Source: Gallionella capsiferriformans ES-2 (lineage in GTDB: Bacteria; Pseudomonadota; Gammaproteobacteria; Burkholderiales; Gallionellaceae). From it: 64,000 bases of DNA. Shown here piece by piece: positions 47,956 through 55,515 of this stretch. Location of the stretch: positions 2,728,001 to 2,792,000 of the forward strand of contig NC_014394.1 of the NCBI RefSeq assembly GCF_000145255.1, written 5' to 3'. Position numbers and translations under genes: made by a program. Numbering within the stretch: the stretch's first letter is position 1; each line of letters begins with the position of its first letter. A model generated the notes under the pieces. That model ran no database searches. It was not told where the DNA came from and saw only the letters and a program-made list of their open reading frames with translations.

Positions 47956-48524
47956 ATTTGGCACAGAAATCATGTCGTGAACTTCTTTGCGCAACATTTC
48001 GACAGCTTCATTCAGCGCTTTATAAAGTTCGGATGCCTTTTCTTTAGCCGTATTGGTACATACAGCATCTTGTGCAGATGAATCCCAGTAGAATTCGAAT
48101 CTGCCATCTGAACAGGCATTAATGGCATTTCGAACTCGTTCCAATATTGCTGGCGACAATGTTGATTGATATTCACAAAGAAACTCGTCAAGTTTGACCT
48201 CGTGCTGACTGAATAATGCAGCTATCTCTTCACTAGCCTCATCCCAATCCATATCTGGGTGCGATCTTTTAGGTAGCATCTCATGAAATACTTTGTAGAG
48301 GGACTTTGATGCGTCTAGTTTAAACTGAAAAACCTTTTCGGAGTTTTTGAGCAAAAACTTGTGGTCTTCTAATTTTTTTTTATAAACGCTACCAATAGAT
48401 TCTTTGATGCCTGTTTCAAGAAATTTTATAAGGACAAAGCCTATACCTACTGCCGTAAATCCAGCGGTGCTTAGAGCAGTAATTATTATCTCTGTCGTAC
48501 TCATGATTTATCCTTGATGCCTAA
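47890..48524 (-). mobile_element. Integron-type gene cassette
   Basis: One gene plus its own attC, bounded by the recombination points in the two attC R' sequences; about 635 bases. The start codon is 14 bases after the upstream attC with AAGGAT as ribosome site, and the stop is in its own attC. No integron integrase is encoded in the window, so this is an orphan cassette array carried by a mobilisable element. Confidence 0.85.
47950..48504 (-). CDS. Membrane-anchored cassette protein of unknown function
   Basis: 184 residues. One N-terminal membrane segment (about 8-28, ALSTAGFTAVGIGFVLIKFL), then a charged helical cytoplasmic part (KKKLEDHKFLLKNSEKVFQFK) and a domain with DMDWDEASEEIAALF and CSDGRFEFYWDSSAQDAV. 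I do not recognise a family; similar single-span helical proteins are frequent in cassettes. Expression depends on an upstream promoter, since cassettes rarely have their own. Confidence 0.8.
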   Translation of the reverse strand: MSTTEIIITALSTAGFTAVGIGFVLIKFLETGIKESIGSVYKKKLEDHKFLLKNSEKVFQFKLDASKSLYKVFHEMLPKRSHPDMDWDEASEEIAALFSQHEVKLDEFLCEYQSTLSPAILERVRNAINACSDGRFEFYWDSSAQDAVCTNTAKEKASELYKALNEAVEMLRKEVHDMISVPNA

Positions 48525-48577
48525 CGTTAAATTGAGGGGCTGCGCGCTTTTTGCGCAGCCCCTCTCGAATGTTGGAT
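48519..48577 (-). other. 59-base attC preceding the cassette gene
   Basis: On the minus strand ATCCAAC (R''), then a perfect 12-bp stem GAGGGGCTGCGC/GCGCAGCCCCTC, then AATTTAAC and GTTAGGC (R'). Exactly 59 bases, the original length described for such sites. Its own cassette gene, expected upstream (48578 onward), is absent or eroded. Confidence 0.88.
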
Positions 48578-49008
48578 TAGGTTACTTACCGTGATTTTAC
48601 AGCGCGACCTGAAAAACCAGGTGGATAAAAATCTTAGATGCCTTATTCAATATACCGGAGAACCACGGATACAACTACTAGCCATTAGGGCTAGACAGTG
48701 AATCCTAGACGCAACCCGTGTGATAAAAGCAGAATAAACCTCATCCTGATTCATGCACGAAAAATTTTCGCGCACTGACGCATCGCAAGATGCGTAACGA
48801 TTTGTGAGCAACGCGAATGCTTCTGGCCTTCCGCAGGAACCGCATTTCCGTAGGAAATATAGTCGGTCACTATATTTCTTTGAATTTGCCTTTTGGGGTG
48901 ATTTAAGTTTTCCGCTATTTTTAATTTGGCTCCAGCTATCTTTTTGGTTAATGTGTAACTGATTGATTTATATCATTTATACTAACTGCCGAAAGGATTG
49001 TCAAGCCA
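48578..49008. other. Non-coding spacer between cassette and relaxase gene
   Basis: 430 bases without a supported gene. It holds a dyad CTAGCC/GGCTAG (48679-48695), a GTGTGATAA (48718-48726) like the relaxase nick site of the MobV group, a hairpin ACGCATC/GATGCGT (48778-48795), two TTCC-N3-GGAA dyads and a longer perfect repeat (next entry). A TATACT at 48977-48982 could be the -10 of the relaxase gene. This is where an oriT would be expected. Confidence 0.5.
48829..48878. promoter_or_regulatory. Cluster of dyads, operator-like
   Basis: TTCCGCAGGAA (48829-48839) and TTCCGTAGGAA (48846-48856) have centres 17 bases apart. The second runs into a perfect 10-bp inverted repeat GAAATATAGT (48854-48863)/ACTATATTTC (48869-48878) with a 5-base loop. 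Suits repressor binding or a regulatory hairpin ahead of the relaxase gene. No repressor gene is recognised in the element. Confidence 0.5.
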
Positions 49009-50193
49009 ATGTACCAGTTCATACACATCTCCAGCTATTCATCGCAAGCCTCAAAAAAGAGCAAATCGTCTGCCTGTGTCAAATCAACAGTATCAGAAGC
49101 GGACCGAAAACCGAGTTACACCCACCACATTAAAGAGGTCGAAGCGCCGATCATCTTGTTTGGCTGCTCTCCGACTGCCGCAGGTGATCTGGCAGAAGCA
49201 TGGGGAAAACAGAACAAAATCCGCAAAGATGGTCATGTGCTGTTGGCTGGGGTCATTTCGGTCAATGTCGAATTTGAAAGCTGGGATGATTACAAGCTGA
49301 CTTGTATTGAGTGGCTGCAAGACAAATACGGTGATCGTTTGCAATCCGTGGTTGAACATACTGATGAAGATCATCCCCACCTGCACTTTTTTGTAATCCC
49401 GCGTGACGGCGAACGATTTGACGGCCTGCATGAGGGAGAGAAGGCGCGCAATGAATCTCGGGCCTTAAAACAGCGCACGGCCGATCAGAATATTGCTTAC
49501 AAAGCCGCGATGAAAATTTTTCAGGCAGATTTTCATTCTGCGGTATCGGCGGGATATGGCTTAGCTAAAGACGGACCCAAACGGCGTCGATTATCACGAT
49601 CTGCTTATTTAGCTGAAAAAGAGGCGGTCAATATTGTATCGGCTGCCACCTTGGATAGAACCGGTCTGGTTGAACAAGGAAGGAAAGAACGCACGGGAAT
49701 TATTGAGCAGACAAAACGTGAAGCGGTGCAATACCGTCTCGACAACAACAAACTGGCAGATGCCGCCATAAAAAAGCGGATGGATGAGGCCACTGCCAAA
49801 AACCAACAGGAGGCAGCTAAGGTCAAGAGGCAGGCTGAGGTTCTCGGGCGACAGCAAGGTCAAAAATCCTTTGAGCGGCAACCATGGATTAAAAAAATCC
49901 GTGCAGTGATATATGGAATTGTTCAGCTGGGTAATAAACAGCTTGAACGACTCCGACAACAGCTGATTACCTCAAGGTTTCAGGTTGATTCCAGACTGGC
50001 GGCGGCTAAGCGTGAAATAGCTGAAATGGCCGCTGAAATTGCCAGCCAGAAGAAAGATGTTCGGCATATCAGCGATTTATATGAGTCGGCCTGCAAGCTG
50101 AACAGGGATTTAAAGTGGGAGGCACAGCATCGCTCATCGCTGACATTTTCTGAATCTGCCAATGTACCGGATCACTTTAAAAAGCCGAGATAA
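49009..50193 (+). CDS. MobV-type relaxase (Pre/Mob family)
   Basis: 394 residues. The metal/catalytic motif HTDEDHPHLHFF (about residues 115-126) fits the HxDExxPHxH of plasmid mobilisation/recombination enzymes. The N-terminal part (to about 200) is the relaxase; residues about 215-375 form long charged coiled coil (EQTKREAVQYRLDNNKLAD), as usual in this family. It would nick oriT and lead the strand to a recipient using another element's transfer apparatus. ATG 49009 follows AAAGGA with an 11-base gap. Intact frame. Confidence 0.85.
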   Translation: MYQFIHISSYSSQASKKSKSSACVKSTVSEADRKPSYTHHIKEVEAPIILFGCSPTAAGDLAEAWGKQNKIRKDGHVLLAGVISVNVEFESWDDYKLTCIEWLQDKYGDRLQSVVEHTDEDHPHLHFFVIPRDGERFDGLHEGEKARNESRALKQRTADQNIAYKAAMKIFQADFHSAVSAGYGLAKDGPKRRRLSRSAYLAEKEAVNIVSAATLDRTGLVEQGRKERTGIIEQTKREAVQYRLDNNKLADAAIKKRMDEATAKNQQEAAKVKRQAEVLGRQQGQKSFERQPWIKKIRAVIYGIVQLGNKQLERLRQQLITSRFQVDSRLAAAKREIAEMAAEIASQKKDVRHISDLYESACKLNRDLKWEAQHRSSLTFSESANVPDHFKKPR

Positions 50194-50524
50194 ATTCAGT
50201 TTGAATCCCTGAAAGCCTTATTTGATTGGGGTTTGCTGAATTCTGCAATCTAGTTTGTCGTGTATCAACCGCTCGGGTAGTCGGGGATTATCAGGCGAAA
50301 TTATCAAATACCAGCGCTGATGGGAAGCACCCCATTTAATTGAAAAAATATTTTATGGCTTTGCGTTTTTAAGTTGCATCGTCATTTGGATCCCTCTACT
50401 ATACTTATATAAATCAACAGGTTGACAAATATCATACTTGTTTGTATTTATAAAATAGCGGTTCTGGGCATCGATATGAAGCAGGCGATGACGGGCTCCA
50501 ACAAAAACAATAATAAGGAGTTTT
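50194..50524. other. Spacer before the accessory-recombinase operon
   Basis: 331 bases with no gene. Its right part contains the promoter of the next gene (separate entry). Left part shows an imperfect repeat of the form TTCAG...CTGAA around 50198-50250 and nothing else I can support. Confidence 0.5.
50414..50450 (+). promoter_or_regulatory. Promoter and operator-like dyad for the small-gene/recombinase operon
   Basis: TTGACA (50422-50427), 17 bases, then TATTTA (50445-50450). A palindrome TCAACAGGTTGA (50414-50425) overlaps the -35 hexamer, the place for a repressor. It lies about 75 bases before the first small gene, which has its own AAGGAG site. Confidence 0.6.
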
Positions 50525-50818
50525 ATGACAGCAATTTATCAGGAGCAATTATGTAAAAAATCACTCGGCGATGTAGTCATTTCGGCGGCAGCTCAATTGT
50601 CGCTGGTTATCGATGCACTCAACGAGCGAAAAAATCGCTTGTTACTCACCGCACAAGTCGGCTTGCCCGACCATCAATTTGAAGCCTACCGAAAAATCCT
50701 GCTCGATGAGCTGGGTCGGAATGGATTTGAACGGGATTTGGAAGAAATCCTGAAGCAGCACACGGCACGGAATGGATCGGGCAGGCCTATACATGCAGGA
50801 AAGGAGGTGCCAGAATGA
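50525..50818 (+). CDS. Small uncharacterised protein of the element
   Basis: 97 residues, start preceded by AATAAGGAGTTTT. Soluble, mostly helical (DVVISAAAQLSLVIDALNER, EAYRKILLDELGRNGFERDL). No DNA-binding motif stands out. Its stop overlaps the next start codon (ATGA at 50815-50818), and a GGAGG at 50803-50807 within it serves the next gene. Its place before the recombinase suggests an accessory or regulatory role, unproven. Confidence 0.6.
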   Translation: MTAIYQEQLCKKSLGDVVISAAAQLSLVIDALNERKNRLLLTAQVGLPDHQFEAYRKILLDELGRNGFERDLEEILKQHTARNGSGRPIHAGKEVPE

Positions 50819-50965
50819 GTGAACAAACCCACCCATATCATAATTCGCTTTAAACCGCAGTTGACGTTAGTCTCAGCGGAAGAGTTAGCACTGCTTGAGT
50901 CCATTCTGCCTGATTTAATTCAGGCGATGCAGGCCGCGGAAGTGCATCAACAACAACAAGAATAA
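50815..50965 (+). pseudogene. Small frameshifted gene between accessory gene and recombinase
   Basis: ATG 50815 has an ideal ribosome site (GGAGG, 7-base gap) but stops after 12 residues. The other frame, open from GTG 50819 to TAA 50965, continues HIIIRFKPQLTLVSAEELAL. Removing one C from the CCCACCC at 50828-50834 gives a single 49-residue protein beginning MSEQTH. Alternatively GTG 50819 is the real start. Function unknown. Confidence 0.5.
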
Positions 50966-52587
50966 CAAGAACGTCTGATGCGCATCATGAATAACTGCGC
51001 CTCATACAACCCGTGCATATCAGTCGTCTGGGGTGTACGGTTAACTTTATGGAGAACTTTTATGCATGTAGCGCTATACGCACGCGTATCAACAACACGG
51101 CAGGCTGACAACGACCTGTCAATTCCCGATCAATTACGCCAGCTTCGTGAATGGGCGGCAGCAAACGGTCATCTGGTCATACAGGAGTATGTGGAGCCTG
51201 GCGCATCGGCCACCGATGATAAGCGCCCTGTGTTTCAGCAGATGATCAGTGATGCAATGATGAAACCAGCTGCATTCGAGGTTATTGTCATTCACAGCCT
51301 GTCACGATTTTTTAGAGACGGCATTGAGTTTGGCGTCTATGAACGCAAACTCGCAAAAAACAAGGTTAAGGTGGTATCTATCACGCAACCAACTAGCGAT
51401 GATGCTGGCGGAGAAATGATGCGCCGTATCATCTGTATGTTTGACGAGCATCAATCCAAGGAAATATCCAAGCACGTCTCGCGCTCCATGAAGGAAACGC
51501 CCGGCAAGGGTATTTTAACGGCTCTAAAGCGCCGTTTGGCTATAAAGCTGTGGCAACCAGCACAACGGGCAGTCGCGGCCGTCAGAAAAAGAACTGGCCA
51601 TTGATCCCGATGAGGCGGAGGTGGTGCGACTGATATACCGTCTCTATCTGAACGGGATTGAAGGTCGTGGTGCTGGGGTTAAGGAAATTGCCAAATATCT
51701 GGCCACGCTGGGCTATCAGTCACGCGGGAAACCGTGGAGCATCCAGAAGGTGCATTGGACCTTATCAAATACGCTTTACATGGGGGATTACTACTTCAAT
51801 GTGATGGATTCGAAGGCTAAGAAACAGCGGCCGCCGGAAGAGTGGATTAAAACTGAGATTCCAGCCATTGTTGATGCGGATATTTTTGAGCGTGTGAGGG
51901 TGCTGCGTGAATCTCGCGCCCCGCAAAGCGGCACAGCGATCCCCAAGGTGATGTCCTCACCCGTTTTGCTGGCGGGGATTATCAAATGCGGTGAGTGTGG
52001 CAATCGCATGACCTTATCCACGGGCAAGGGTGGCAAATATCGTTATTACAAGTGCACCAGTCGTCGGGGTCAGGGCAACCATGCTTGCAGCAGTAAAAAT
52101 ATCCCGATGGAAAAGTTTGATGAGATGGTGCTGAACCAAGTCGCGAATACGATCTTCCATCCTGATCGCCTTCAGATTCTGATGAGTGAATTACGCGAGC
52201 GGATTCAGTCTGGCAAAAACAGTCGGCAGGAAGTGGTTTCAGAACTTGAACGGCAGTTGAAGATTATGGATGAAAAACAGAACCGCTTGCTCGATGCCAT
52301 TGAAAACGGCATCGTTGAACTGGATGAAATCACCCATCACAGATCACAGCAAAACAAAACAATACGCGAAGCGCTGCTGATTAAAATGGCTGAGGCACGT
52401 AGAACTCCACTGCCTGCTGCCATTGAATATTTGAAACCGAGTCAGGTTGACTTGCTTGGCAAAGCGCTGCGCAGCAAATTGCTGGCTAAGGATTCCAACT
52501 TAGCCAAGGGCTATATGCAACTGCTGCTGGATGAAGTGCTGGTGGAGGATGAGACCGCGACAATCAAGGGGAGCTATGCTGCCCTTG

Positions 52588-52655
52588 CAAATGCGATGCA
52601 TCAAATGAAAATAGGCACTAATAATCTAGTGCCTACACTCATACCGAATTGGTGC
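52588..52655. repeat. Right copy of the 68-base att direct repeat
   Basis: Matches 47158-47225 with two mismatches. Six bases at its right end (GGTGC with the preceding T) are the CCA end and discriminator of tRNA-Thr; the rest codes for the recombinase C-terminus. Contains the same 9-bp inverted repeat (52612-52620 and 52627-52635). Confidence 0.93.
52607..52635 (-). terminator. Terminator of the tRNA operon supplied by the element
   Basis: On the minus strand TAGGCACTA, loop GATTAT, TAGTGCCTA is followed by TTTTC. It lies 15 bases beyond the tRNA-Thr CCA. Because it sits in the att core and inside the recombinase reading frame, it is brought in by the element and also copied at 47182-47205. 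Confidence 0.75.
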
Positions 52656-52725
52656 CGCCTATCGGATTCGAACTGATGACCTACCGCTTACAAGGCGGTT
52701 GCTCTACCAACTGAGCTAAGGCGGC
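52650..52725 (-). tRNA. tRNA-Thr (anticodon TGT)
   Basis: 76 bases with encoded CCA. Acceptor GCCGCCT pairs with AGGCGGC; the anticodon loop reads CTTGTAA; D-arm AGCTCAGTTGGTAGAGC and T-arm GTTCGAATC are standard. Its 3' end is the integration site of the islands and remains intact after insertion. Co-transcribed with tRNA-Lys, 28 bases upstream. Confidence 0.97.
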
Positions 52726-52753
52726 GTGGTGAAACTAAACATCATTTGCAAAC

Positions 52754-52829
52754 TGGTGGGTCGGGCGAGATTCGAACTCGCGACCAACGGATTAAAAGTC
52801 CGCTGCTCTACCGGCTGAGCTACCGACCC
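52754..52829 (-). tRNA. tRNA-Lys (anticodon TTT)
   Basis: 76 bases with encoded CCA. Acceptor GGGTCGG pairs with CCGACCC; the anticodon loop is CTTTTAA; T-arm AGTTCGAATCT. First gene of the two-tRNA operon. Confidence 0.97.
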
Positions 52830-52845
52830 GCTGCAAGGAGGCCGA

Positions 52846-52873
52846 ATTATACGCATTAGGAGAGCGCTGTCAA
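52846..52873 (-). promoter_or_regulatory. Consensus sigma-70 promoter of the tRNA operon
   Basis: On the minus strand TTGACA, 16 bases, TATAAT: a perfect match to both hexamers. Transcription is expected about 10 bases before tRNA-Lys. A GC-rich stretch after the -10 (CGGCCTCC) is compatible with growth-rate control but is not a clear discriminator. Confidence 0.93.
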
Positions 52874-52891
52874 CGAAGAATGCTCAATAAT

Positions 52892-53569
52892 TCAATTTAA
52901 TTTACGATAACGGGTCGGATCACTCACACCGGCAGCAGCAAAACCCGCACTGCGCAGGCGGCAAGAGTCGCACACACCGCATGCCCGCCCCAAATCATCC
53001 GCCTGATAACAGGAAACCGTCGCGGCATAATCCACGCTCAGCAAGCTGCCACTTTTAATAATGTCAGCCTTGGACAGATGCAACAAGGGCGCGTGCAAGG
53101 TCAACGGATGCCCTTCGACGGCCGCCTGCGTTGCAAGATTCGCCATGCGTTCGAACGCCTCGATATAGGCCGGGCGACAATCGGGATAGCCAGAATAATC
53201 CACCGCATTCACGCCGATAAAAATATCCTGCGCGCGCAGCACCTCAGCCCAAGCTAGCGCAAGCGACAACATGATGGTGTTGCGCGCAGGAACATAGGTC
53301 AGCGGAATACCGGCAGACGCGTGTTCAGGCACGGCAATATTGTTATCCGTTAACGCCGAGCCGCCAAAACCGGTCAGGTCGATATTCACAACCCGGTGCT
53401 CGCGAGCACCCAGCGTTTCAGCGACACGTTGCGCTGCCGCCAGCTCTGAGTGATGGCGCTGACCATAATCCACGCTGAGCGCATAGCAGGTATACCCCTG
53501 AGCGCGTGCCATCGCCAGCACCGTTGCCGAATCAAGCCCGCCCGATAACAGCACGACCGCATTTTTCAT
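52892..53569 (-). CDS. queC: 7-cyano-7-deazaguanine synthase
   Basis: 225 residues. ATP PP-loop [16 protein letters not shown] at the N-terminus and a C-terminal zinc site ([17 protein letters not shown]). Converts 7-carboxy-7-deazaguanine to preQ0 for queuosine tRNA modification. Its ATG overlaps the queE stop by one base (TAATG). Ends 19 bases from the tRNA promoter. Confidence 0.96.
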   Translation of the reverse strand: MKNAVVLLSGGLDSATVLAMARAQGYTCYALSVDYGQRHHSELAAAQRVAETLGAREHRVVNIDLTGFGGSALTDNNIAVPEHASAGIPLTYVPARNTIMLSLALAWAEVLRAQDIFIGVNAVDYSGYPDCRPAYIEAFERMANLATQAAVEGHPLTLHAPLLHLSKADIIKSGSLLSVDYAATVSCYQADDLGRACGVCDSCRLRSAGFAAAGVSDPTRYRKLN

Positions 53570-54228
53570 TAATGCCCCGCCTCATTATTCCAAAGTATTT
53601 TGTGAAGTTGCAGCTGAAAGCGCACCGGCAGTCCATCCCGCAAAATCCAGTCCGCCAACTGCGTCGGATCCAGATCTCCCTGCGCTGGCGAAAACAATAC
53701 CGGACACTGGTCGGCCAGATGATATTGTGCAAGAATCTGGCAGGCCCAGTCGTAATCGTTTTCGTCGCACAGTACAAATTTGATTTCATCTTGCGGCGTC
53801 AGGATGGCGAGATTTTCCCAGCGGTTCTTGTCGACCTCGCCGGAGGCGGGCGTCTTGATATCCACTACGCGCATCACACGCGCATCGACCGCACCAATAT
53901 CCAGCGCACCGCTTGTCTCCAGCGAGACCTGATAGCCTGCATCGCAAAGCGCCTTGAGCAGCGGCAGACAGTTGCGCTGTGCCAGCGGCTCGCCACCGGT
54001 CACGGTGACATAGCGCGTCTTATATTGCGCAACTTGCTGCAGTATCTCAGCCAGCGTATGATTTTTTCCACCGCTAAAGGCGTAAGCGGTATCGCAATAC
54101 ACACAGCGCAACGGACAACCGGTCAGTCTGACGAACACTGTCGGCAAACCAATCAGACGTGTCTCACCTTGCAGGGAAAAAAAAATCTCGGTAATGCGCA
54201 GCTGCGCAGCTGAATTTTGTTCGGACAT
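53569..54228 (-). CDS. queE: 7-carboxy-7-deazaguanine synthase
   Basis: 219 residues. A radical-SAM enzyme; the iron-sulfur cysteines are in [13 protein letters not shown] (C-x3-C-x2-C, about residue 38) with the glycine-rich VTGGEPLAQ after it. Makes the 7-deazapurine ring of preQ0/queuosine; the next gene, queC, acts on its product. Five bases after cpoB. Confidence 0.95.
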   Translation of the reverse strand: MSEQNSAAQLRITEIFFSLQGETRLIGLPTVFVRLTGCPLRCVYCDTAYAFSGGKNHTLAEILQQVAQYKTRYVTVTGGEPLAQRNCLPLLKALCDAGYQVSLETSGALDIGAVDARVMRVVDIKTPASGEVDKNRWENLAILTPQDEIKFVLCDENDYDWACQILAQYHLADQCPVLFSPAQGDLDPTQLADWILRDGLPVRFQLQLHKILWNNEAGH

Positions 54229-54233
54229 AGAAA

Positions 54234-54974
54234 CTACTTAGCGAGTATTTTTTTTGCTTTGGCAGCGGCAGCGCTGTCGGGATATTTGCCGACCAATTGC
54301 TTCAGCGTTGCAGCAGCCTGCGTTACCGCCTTCAACTCCTGCTGGGATCCGGCAATGCCGAATAACACATCCGGTGCTCTGGCTGTGTCTGGCGAAGCTT
54401 TGAGCAAGGCGCGGTAAGTGACGAGCGCGCCCTTATAATCCTTCAGCGCAAACTGCGTCTCTCCCAGCCAGTAGGCGGCATTCGGGATATGTACCGAGGC
54501 AGGATATTTTTTTATAAACTCTTGCAATGCTTTTGCTGCATTGGCATAGTTTGCTGCTTTAAACAGACTATACGCCGCTTCAATGGCACGATTTTCAGCT
54601 GCAGGATCGTCGGGATCGCCGGATACAGCTGGCTCCGCTTTGGGTTGAACGGATACTTCCTGTGATTCGAAATGACGCAAACGCGTATCCAAATCTACAT
54701 AAAAATCTTTTTCTCGCTTTTCGGCATCTTGCAAGCCGTGCGCTGTCTCTTCATTCTGTCCGCGCAATTTGCGCAGCTCACCGTTCAACATATCAATCTG
54801 CCCTTGCAAATCGAAAATGGACTTGGTCTGTAACTTATCTTGCTCTTCTAACACAAGCACACGCGCCTCGACCTGCTGGATACTTTTTCGCGCATCGTCG
54901 TCCGAAAACAACCCCGCCTGAACGGGAGACGCGATACAGAAACCCAGCAACATCAAGGCGCGTAGCTTTTGCAT
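54234..54974 (-). CDS. cpoB: Cell division coordinator CpoB (YbgF)
   Basis: 246 residues. Signal peptide (residues 1-20, cut after PVQA), a coiled-coil trimerisation region (about 30-85, LVLEEQDKLQTKSIFDLQGQ) and C-terminal TPRs (AYSLFKAANYANAAKALQEF, AYWLGETQFALKDYKGALVT). Periplasmic partner of TolA and PBP1B that links outer-membrane constriction with peptidoglycan synthesis. Last of the Tol-Pal genes. Confidence 0.94.
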   Translation of the reverse strand: MQKLRALMLLGFCIASPVQAGLFSDDDARKSIQQVEARVLVLEEQDKLQTKSIFDLQGQIDMLNGELRKLRGQNEETAHGLQDAEKREKDFYVDLDTRLRHFESQEVSVQPKAEPAVSGDPDDPAAENRAIEAAYSLFKAANYANAAKALQEFIKKYPASVHIPNAAYWLGETQFALKDYKGALVTYRALLKASPDTARAPDVLFGIAGSQQELKAVTQAAATLKQLVGKYPDSAAAAKAKKILAK

Positions 54975-54978
54975 GGAA

Positions 54979-55488
54979 TTACTTGGCCTTGTAGTTCAGG
55001 TCAGTGCGGCGATTTTGCGACCATGATGCTTCATCGTGACCGGCAGCCTTAGGCATCTCTTCGCCGTAGCTAACGCTGGTTACCTGAGCGGCTTTCGCAC
55101 CACCCAATTCAAGCATCTTTTGTACGCCGTCAGCACGACGCTGTCCCAAACCCAGATTGTATTCATTGCTGCCGCGCTCATCGCAATTGCCTTCCAGCTT
55201 CACGGTACGGTTAGCATGCTCACTCAAATATTTGGCATGCGCTTGAACCAGAGGCTTGTCAGCATCTTGCACTGCAGAAACGTCGAACGGGTAAAACACA
55301 CTACGGCCAGCCAGAATACTCTTTGGATCATTCAGCGCATCAACCTCTGTCGAAGTCGATGTTGCCGGTGCTGTCACAACATCTGCAGCCTTAGCTACAG
55401 GAGCAGGTGCTGCTGTTTCGTGTGGCTTTTGGCTTGCACATGCGGCGAGCAAGTTCAACAAAACGATACTGATAACTAGTTTCTTCAT
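54979..55488 (-). CDS. pal: Peptidoglycan-associated lipoprotein Pal
   Basis: 169 residues from ATG 55488, with GGAAATTGCC upstream; a start five codons earlier is possible. Lipobox LAAC (Cys about 17), a Pro/Ala/Thr-rich linker, and an OmpA-like peptidoglycan-binding domain (KLEGNCDERGSNEYNLGLGQ). Tethers the outer membrane to the wall; released by TolA/TolB. Confidence 0.96.
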   Translation of the reverse strand: MKKLVISIVLLNLLAACASQKPHETAAPAPVAKAADVVTAPATSTSTEVDALNDPKSILAGRSVFYPFDVSAVQDADKPLVQAHAKYLSEHANRTVKLEGNCDERGSNEYNLGLGQRRADGVQKMLELGGAKAAQVTSVSYGEEMPKAAGHDEASWSQNRRTDLNYKAK

Positions 55489-55515
55489 GGCAATTTCCCT
55501 CAAGTTTTGGTTAAT

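Larger units (their letters stand above)
47226..52655. mobile_element. Integrative mobilisable element, island B
   Basis: About 5.4 kb between two direct repeats, inserted at the 3' end of tRNA-Thr(TGT). Contents left to right: lipoprotein gene, integron-type cassette with two attC sites, spacer with oriT- and operator-like dyads, MobV relaxase, two small genes, and a large serine recombinase adjoining the tRNA. It has no conjugation machinery, so it would need a helper. Recombinase and one small gene carry frameshifts, so it may now be immobile. Confidence 0.85.
51062..52676 (+). pseudogene. Large serine recombinase, two frameshifts
   Basis: The parts add up to about 538 residues: resolvase domain (ALYARVSTTRQADNDLSIPDQ with catalytic Ser; HSLSRFFRDG), recombinase domain (GVKEIAKYLATLGY), zinc ribbon (IKCGECGNRM...CTSRRGQGNHAC) and coiled coil. 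The frame breaks near 51497 and again near 51588; adding one A to each A-run restores NARQGYFNGSKAPFGYKA and RGRQKKELAIDPDEAE. The last residues (CRLSDSN, stop) are read from the tRNA-Thr gene in antisense. It would catalyse integration at that tRNA. Confidence 0.88.

Noticed and set aside
47158-52655. Transposon bounded by terminal repeats
   Set aside because: The repeats are direct, contain tRNA sequence, and the element has a site-specific serine recombinase; this is integration, not transposition.
50978-52676. Two separate recombinase genes
   Set aside because: Both parts align end to end as one large serine recombinase once two single-A gaps are repaired; neither half alone has a complete fold or the second a start signal.
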